The notes under the pieces: model-generated | The model's database searches: none | What the model was told of the DNA's origin: nothing | What the model saw: the letters and a program-made list of their open reading frames with translations, nothing else | In this document: piece after piece, positions 60,051 to 64,000 of the stretch | Numbering within the stretch: position 1 is the first letter of the stretch | Layout: every line of letters starts with the position of its first letter | Translations under genes and position numbers: made by a program | From: Alphaproteobacteria bacterium | Lineage (GTDB): Bacteria > Pseudomonadota > Alphaproteobacteria > Bin95 | Assembly: GCA_020638555.1 (NCBI GenBank) | Contig: JACKII010000002.1 | Span: 806,001-870,000 of the forward strand | Direction of reading: 5' to 3' | DNA length: 64,000 nt

Positions 60051-61147
60051 GCCAGTATTTTCCCCCGCCGGGCGATGAGGCCTGGGCGCACATCGCTCCG
60101 GCCGAGGCCGGCCTCTCCGCCGACGGCGTCGCCGCGGCGGTGGCCCATGCGGAGGCGCACGATTCGCCCTGGTCCCATAACCTGCAAGAGCATCTGGAGG
60201 CCGGCCATTTCGAGCCGCCGCCCTGGAACGCCATCATCGGCCCGACCCGCGGCCGCGGCGGCCCGTCCGGCGTCATTCTCAGCGGCGGCAGGATCGTCGC
60301 GGAATGGGGCACGCCCTGGCGGCCCGACATGACGTTCAGTGTCGCCAAGTCCTTCATCTCGCTCTGCGTCGGTCTCGCCCATGACGACGGCCTGATCCCC
60401 GACCTCGACGCGCCGGTGCGCCGGTTGGTGCACGATGGCGGCTTCGATTCCGACCAGAACGCGCCGATCACCTGGCGCATGCTGCTGCAACTCACCAGCG
60501 AATGGGAGGGCGAGCTCTGGAGCAAGCCCGACCTGGTCGACCGCAACCGCGACCTCTCGACCGAGGGGAAGAACGCGGCCAAGGGGGAGGCGCGGCCGTT
60601 GCAGGCGGCGGGCACGCACTGGGAATACAATGACGTGCGCGTCAACCGGCTGGCGCTGGCGCTGCTGCGCGTCGTCGGCCGTGGCCTGCCGGACCTGCTG
60701 CGCGAGCGCGTGATGGGGCCGATCGGCGCGTCGGCCACCTGGGAGTGGCACGGCTACAAGAATTCCTGGGTGACCGCCCGCGGCAAGCGCGTGCAGAGTG
60801 TCTCCGGCGGCGGCCATTGGGGCGGCGGCATGTTCATTTCCGCCTATGACCTGGCCCGCGCCGGCCTGCTGGTCGCCCGCGACGGCGTCTGGGAGGGGCG
60901 CCGCTTGCTCTCCCACGCCTATCTGGACGAGGCGGCGCGGCCGTCGGCGCTCAACGCCAGCTATGGCCTGATGTTCTGGCTCAACACGGGCCGGGTGCAG
61001 TATCCGGATGCGCCGGCCCATCTGGTGATGATGCACGGCGCCGGTGCCAACCGGGTCATCGTCGACCGCGAGCGCGACCTGGTCGTCGTGCTGCGCTGGA
61101 TCGACGGTCAGGCGGCCAACGGCGTGATGAAGCGGCTTTACGGCTAG
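60047..61147 (+). CDS. Class C beta-lactamase-family serine hydrolase
   Basis: A 366-residue penicillin-binding-like hydrolase. Motif 1 S98-x-x-K101 (FSVAKSFISL), motif 2 Y194-x-N (EYNDVRVN). The third motif is replaced by HGAGANRV near the C-terminus instead of KTG. No signal peptide is seen, so an esterase or amidase role in the cytoplasm is more likely than drug resistance. The ATGA overlap with the CoA-transferase gene suggests joint translation, perhaps on the same substrate. Confidence 0.88.
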   Translation: MSQYFPPPGDEAWAHIAPAEAGLSADGVAAAVAHAEAHDSPWSHNLQEHLEAGHFEPPPWNAIIGPTRGRGGPSGVILSGGRIVAEWGTPWRPDMTFSVAKSFISLCVGLAHDDGLIPDLDAPVRRLVHDGGFDSDQNAPITWRMLLQLTSEWEGELWSKPDLVDRNRDLSTEGKNAAKGEARPLQAAGTHWEYNDVRVNRLALALLRVVGRGLPDLLRERVMGPIGASATWEWHGYKNSWVTARGKRVQSVSGGGHWGGGMFISAYDLARAGLLVARDGVWEGRRLLSHAYLDEAARPSALNASYGLMFWLNTGRVQYPDAPAHLVMMHGAGANRVIVDRERDLVVVLRWIDGQAANGVMKRLYG

Positions 61148-61155
61148 GGGAGAGG

Positions 61156-61330
61156 CTGTTCCCCGGGCGAGGCGGAGCGCCACTGTTCCCCGGGCGAGGC
61201 GGAGCCGAGACCCGGGGCCGGTCGCTCTCGCGAACACGGACGGCGGCGGTGTTCGAAGGATGACACCGGTCCCGGATCGGCGCTCCGCACCGTCCGGGAT
61301 ACATCGGTGCTCCGCACCGTCCGGGATACG
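61156..61330. repeat. R2-like degenerate repeats between convergent genes
   Basis: CTGTTCCCCGGGCGAGGCGG occurs twice (61156 and 61182), and CGG(C/T)GCTCCGCACCGTCCGG occurs twice (61278 and 61305). The second block equals the right half of R2. There is no gene in 61148-61339, so the region probably separates the serine hydrolase and glnK transcripts. Confidence 0.65.
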
Positions 61331-61339
61331 CCGGCGCGG

Positions 61340-61678
61340 CTACAGCGCGTCCTCGCCGGTCTCGCCGGTGCGGATGCGCATGGAGCGCTCCACATCCAGG
61401 ACGAAGATCTTGCCATCGCCGATCTGCCCGGTTTCGGCGGCGGTGCGGATCGTCTCCATGGTTTGCTCGACCAGATCGTCCGGCACGACGATCTCGATCT
61501 TCACCTTGGGCAGAAAGGCCACCGTGTACTCCGCGCCGCGGTAGATTTCGGTGTGGCCCTTCTGCCGGCCGAACCCCTTGACCTCGCTGGCGGTCAGGCC
61601 GGCGACGCCGATTTCGGTCAGCGCCTCCCGCACCGGGTCCAGCTTGTGCGGCTTGATAATCGCCATCACGAGTTTCAT
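61340..61678 (-). CDS. glnK: P-II nitrogen regulatory protein GlnK/GlnB
   Basis: A 112-residue signalling protein. T-loop GHTEIYRGAEYTVAFLP carries Tyr51, the uridylylation site. The C-terminal signature IGDGKIFVLDVERSMRIRTG is intact. It lies 42 bp downstream of amtB on the same strand and regulates the transporter by binding to it. Confidence 0.93.
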   Translation of the reverse strand: MKLVMAIIKPHKLDPVREALTEIGVAGLTASEVKGFGRQKGHTEIYRGAEYTVAFLPKVKIEIVVPDDLVEQTMETIRTAAETGQIGDGKIFVLDVERSMRIRTGETGEDAL

Positions 61679-61720
61679 GGCTGGTTGTCCTTCCTGCCCG
61701 GGCCGTCCCGGCGGCCCTGC

Positions 61721-63019
61721 CTATCGCCCGATGTCATAGCCGCGCTCGCCGTGATAGGCGAGGTCGAGGCCTTCGATTTCCTGTTCCTCGGTCACCCGCA
61801 GACCGCCGGTCAGGGCACCCGTCACTTTCACGATAAGGAAGGTGAGGCCCGCAGACCAGATCAGCGTCACGCCGACGCCGACCGCCTGCACGCCCAACTG
61901 GCCGATGGCGGTCTGCCCCTCGGCCAGGCCGCGGCCGCCGAAGGCGGCCAGCGCCAGCACGCTGAGCAGCAGCGAGCCGAGAATGCCGCCGACGCCATGG
62001 ACGGCGAACACGTCCAGCGAGTCGTCGAGCTTCAGCGAGAACTTCATGATCTGCACCGCATAGAAGCAGACAAAGCCGGCCGCTAACCCCAGGATCAGCC
62101 CGCCCATCGGCCCGACAAAGCCACTGGCCGGCGTCACGGTGGCCAGGCCGGCGATGACGCCGGTGACCGCACCCACCACCGAGGGCTTGCCGAATTTGAC
62201 CCATTCGATGGCCGACCAGGTCAGCGCCGCGGTGGCGGCCGCGATATGGGTCGCGGCAATCGCCATGCCGGCGCCGCCGTCCGCCGCCAGTTGCGAGCCG
62301 CCGTTGAAGCCGTACCAGCCGACCCAGAGCATGGCCGCGCCGGTCGCGGTCATGCCCGGATTGTGCGGCGGGCGCACATGCTCCGGAAAGCCGCGGCGCG
62401 CACCCAGCATGACCGCGATGACCACGGCGGAGATGCCGGCCGTCGCGTGCACGACAATGCCGCCGGCAAAGTCCATCACGCCCATGCCCGCCATCCAGCC
62501 GCCGCCCCAGACCCAGTGGCAGACCGGCGCATACACCAGCAGCAGCCAGAGGCCGCTGACCCACAGCACGGCCGAGAACTTCATGCGCTCCGGATAGGCG
62601 CCGACGATCAGGCCGGGGGTGATGATGGCAAAGGTCATCTGGAAGATCGCGAACACGATCTCCGGGATCGAGCCGTGCAGGGCCTCCGGCGTGACACCGG
62701 CGAAAAACGCCTTGTCCAGATTGCCGATCCAGCCCGAGACACTGTCGCCGAATGCCAGGCTGTAACCCGCCACCAGCCACAGCACGCTGGCGAGGCAGGC
62801 AATGGCAAAGCAATGCATGATCACCGAAAGCACGGACTGGCTTTGCACAAGCCCCGCATAGAACAATGCCAGACCCGGCAGGGTCATGAACAGCACCAGG
62901 GCGGTTGCGACGATGATCCAGGCGGTATCGCCCGAGTTCAGGGCGTCCTGGGCAAAGGCGGGAAGCGGCAGCAACAGACCCAGGGTCAGCGCAGCGCCCA
63001 CGCGAAAGCGAGGCAACAT
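61721..63019 (-). CDS. amtB: Ammonium transporter AmtB
   Basis: A 432-residue channel with a signal-like N-terminus (MLPRFRVGAALTLGLLLPLP) and eleven helices. Family segments: TLPGLALFYAGLVQSQSVLS, GGWMAGMGVMDFAGGIVVH, HATAGISAVVIAVMLGARRG and DVFAVHGVGGILGSLL, with the twin His of the pore. The start at 63019 fits the signal peptide and has GGGAG at about 10 nt; an in-frame ATG at 63052 is also possible. The order amtB then glnK is the reverse of the usual glnK-amtB. Confidence 0.92.
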   Translation of the reverse strand: MLPRFRVGAALTLGLLLPLPAFAQDALNSGDTAWIIVATALVLFMTLPGLALFYAGLVQSQSVLSVIMHCFAIACLASVLWLVAGYSLAFGDSVSGWIGNLDKAFFAGVTPEALHGSIPEIVFAIFQMTFAIITPGLIVGAYPERMKFSAVLWVSGLWLLLVYAPVCHWVWGGGWMAGMGVMDFAGGIVVHATAGISAVVIAVMLGARRGFPEHVRPPHNPGMTATGAAMLWVGWYGFNGGSQLAADGGAGMAIAATHIAAATAALTWSAIEWVKFGKPSVVGAVTGVIAGLATVTPASGFVGPMGGLILGLAAGFVCFYAVQIMKFSLKLDDSLDVFAVHGVGGILGSLLLSVLALAAFGGRGLAEGQTAIGQLGVQAVGVGVTLIWSAGLTFLIVKVTGALTGGLRVTEEQEIEGLDLAYHGERGYDIGR

Positions 63020-63156
63020 TGGAGGCAGTCTCCCTGCATATTTTGTCAGCATTGACCGCTGAATGCGCCCGGGCAATCGGCAATTCAAGCAAAAGCCGCC
63101 TGATATTCCAGCAGGGAATACGAATTGCCCGTTATTTGTGCGAAATGATGCGGTTG

Positions 63157-63173
63157 TGGGCAATGCTTGCCCA
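63157..63173. promoter_or_regulatory. Perfect 17-nt dyad upstream of amtB
   Basis: TGGGCAA-TGC-TTGCCCA lies 137 nt upstream of the amtB start and 57 nt before the 3' end of the adjacent hypothetical gene. It may be an operator, for example for NtrC-type control. The dyad does not fit a sigma-54 promoter spacing. Confidence 0.3.
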
Positions 63174-63229
63174 GGCGCTGCGCAGACGCGGACAATGAGC
63201 GGCGAAACCGGACCTTTCGCCGGAAGCGC

Positions 63230-63982
63230 TCAGGGCTTGCCTTCGCCGGCCAGCCCCTTCTCGATCCAGTCGCCCGCCCATTTCGCGGGGCCTCTCACGC
63301 CGCGGGTGGGATTGTTGGGCTCGTCGGCCTGGACGCGGGGATTGGCGACCAGGCGGGCGAGCATCGCCTTGGCGCGGCGCAACTGATCGGCGGTGAGAAC
63401 GCCGGCACCGTGTTTGACATCGGCGAGGATGGTGCGGTGCAAGGCGCTGGTCAGCGTCCACACCGTGTGCAGGCGGATGCCGTGGAGGTCGTCGTCGCGC
63501 GCCAGACGGTCGAGGCAGTCGACGAGATCGTCGAACAGCCGCGGATCGCGCCGGGTTCGGGCGACTTCGGCGGCGGCGTACAACTCACCGGCATCCTTGT
63601 ATTGGGTCAGATTGAGCCGCACGGGCTCCAGGTCGTCCATGCTGGCTGCCATGGCCTTCAGGGCGCTGCGGGTGGATTCCAGCTCCGCCACCGGGGCATG
63701 CGGGTCGAAGCTTCCGGCGAGGGCCTGAAAGCGCTCTTGCTCATGGCTGAGATCGGCCTCCAACACCGCCACCTGTTCTTTGGTGTCGGCCAGTTCCTTC
63801 TGAACCTCGCGAAACTTGGCTTCCAGGGGCCCCAGTTTCAGATCGGAGACATAGCGGGCCAGGGTGTCGAACAATTCCGGATGGCGCACCAGCCAGACAA
63901 TGCCCACCACGATCAGCACCGGCCAGATGGAGACATTCTCCAAGATCAGTTTCAGATACGGGTAAAACGGATCATCGGCCAT
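63230..63982 (-). CDS. Membrane-anchored coiled-coil protein of unknown function
   Basis: A 250-residue protein I do not recognise. One N-terminal membrane span (about residues 15-34, VSIWPVLIVVGIVWLVRHP) is followed by a heptad-rich coiled coil (about residues 50-90, KFREVQKELADTKEQVAVLE) and a helical, hydrophilic C-terminal domain. AGGAGG lies seven bases before the ATG at 63982. It stands upstream of amtB on the same strand with a 210-bp gap, so it is probably separate. Confidence 0.75.
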   Translation of the reverse strand: MADDPFYPYLKLILENVSIWPVLIVVGIVWLVRHPELFDTLARYVSDLKLGPLEAKFREVQKELADTKEQVAVLEADLSHEQERFQALAGSFDPHAPVAELESTRSALKAMAASMDDLEPVRLNLTQYKDAGELYAAAEVARTRRDPRLFDDLVDCLDRLARDDDLHGIRLHTVWTLTSALHRTILADVKHGAGVLTADQLRRAKAMLARLVANPRVQADEPNNPTRGVRGPAKWAGDWIEKGLAGEGKP

Positions 63983-64000
63983 CCCTCAACCTCCTGCTTT

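Noticed and set aside
63157..63173. Sigma-54 promoter for amtB
   Set aside because: The GG and GC elements in this dyad are one base too close for the strict -24/-12 spacing. Only a generic dyad is claimed.

Overview
The window is a high-GC, gene-dense chromosomal segment. It looks like an alphaproteobacterium of the Rhodospirillales type. The evidence is the hflK-hflC-DUF2065-degQ order, NnrU, DUF924, a fused ferric ABC permease beside a Fur-type regulator, Rrf2/NsrR, many acyl-CoA and CaiB-type enzymes, and dispersed GC-rich palindromic repeats between genes. This is a family-level inference; no 16S or tRNA gene was seen.

Layout. 1-5.1 kb: membrane protein quality control (degQ, a DUF2065 protein, hflC, hflK on minus) diverging from the Fe-S carrier gene mrp. 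5.1-16.3 kb: small-molecule and acyl-CoA metabolism (alpha/beta hydrolase, benzoate-CoA ligase family, cupin, HisD/HpsN-type dehydrogenase, two enoyl-CoA hydratases), photolyase, an LpxH-like phosphoesterase with a glycosyltransferase, and NnrU. 16.3-16.5 kb: a short SelW/Rdx-family gene that reads through an in-frame TGA as selenocysteine. Ordinary ORF calling misses it. 16.6-20.2 kb: an AT-richer orphan gene, an SDR, DUF924 and DUF1445 proteins. 20.2-24.0 kb: nsrR diverging from a four-gene copper nitrite reductase operon (nirK, two c-type cytochromes, a two-domain multicopper oxidase). It resembles the ncgABC-nirK operon of ammonia oxidizers in reverse order, and a well-formed promoter overlaps an NsrR-like box. 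24-33.5 kb: PhyH, hydantoinase A/B, and a branched-chain-type 2-oxoacid dehydrogenase operon (E1alpha, E1beta, E2, leucine/glutamate-type dehydrogenase). 33.6-43.7 kb: a complete cytoplasmic group-3b-like [NiFe] hydrogenase operon (diaphorase/electron-transfer subunits, a cyclic-nucleotide-binding protein, small and large subunits, protease, short HypA, HypF, HypC, HypD, HypE), preceded by a FixK/FNR-like box. 43.7-49.7 kb: an MFS transporter and a sugar-type ABC importer. 49.7-64 kb: an Fe-S oxidoreductase with a degenerate second CCG domain, a CPA1 antiporter, a GMC oxidoreductase, a DehI-like protein, fur plus an fbpB-like permease, SDR, CoA-transferase, serine hydrolase, and amtB-glnK.

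How the parts fit. The NO/nitrite operon, the hydrogenase with an anaerobiosis-type operator, and benzoate-CoA-ligase-type chemistry suggest life at varying oxygen with organic-acid and amino-acid catabolism. Intergenic gaps above about 150 bp are mostly filled by two families of palindromic repeats (R1: five copies; R2: two clear and two degenerate copies) rather than by genes. No insertion sequence, integrase, CRISPR array, rRNA or tRNA was found.
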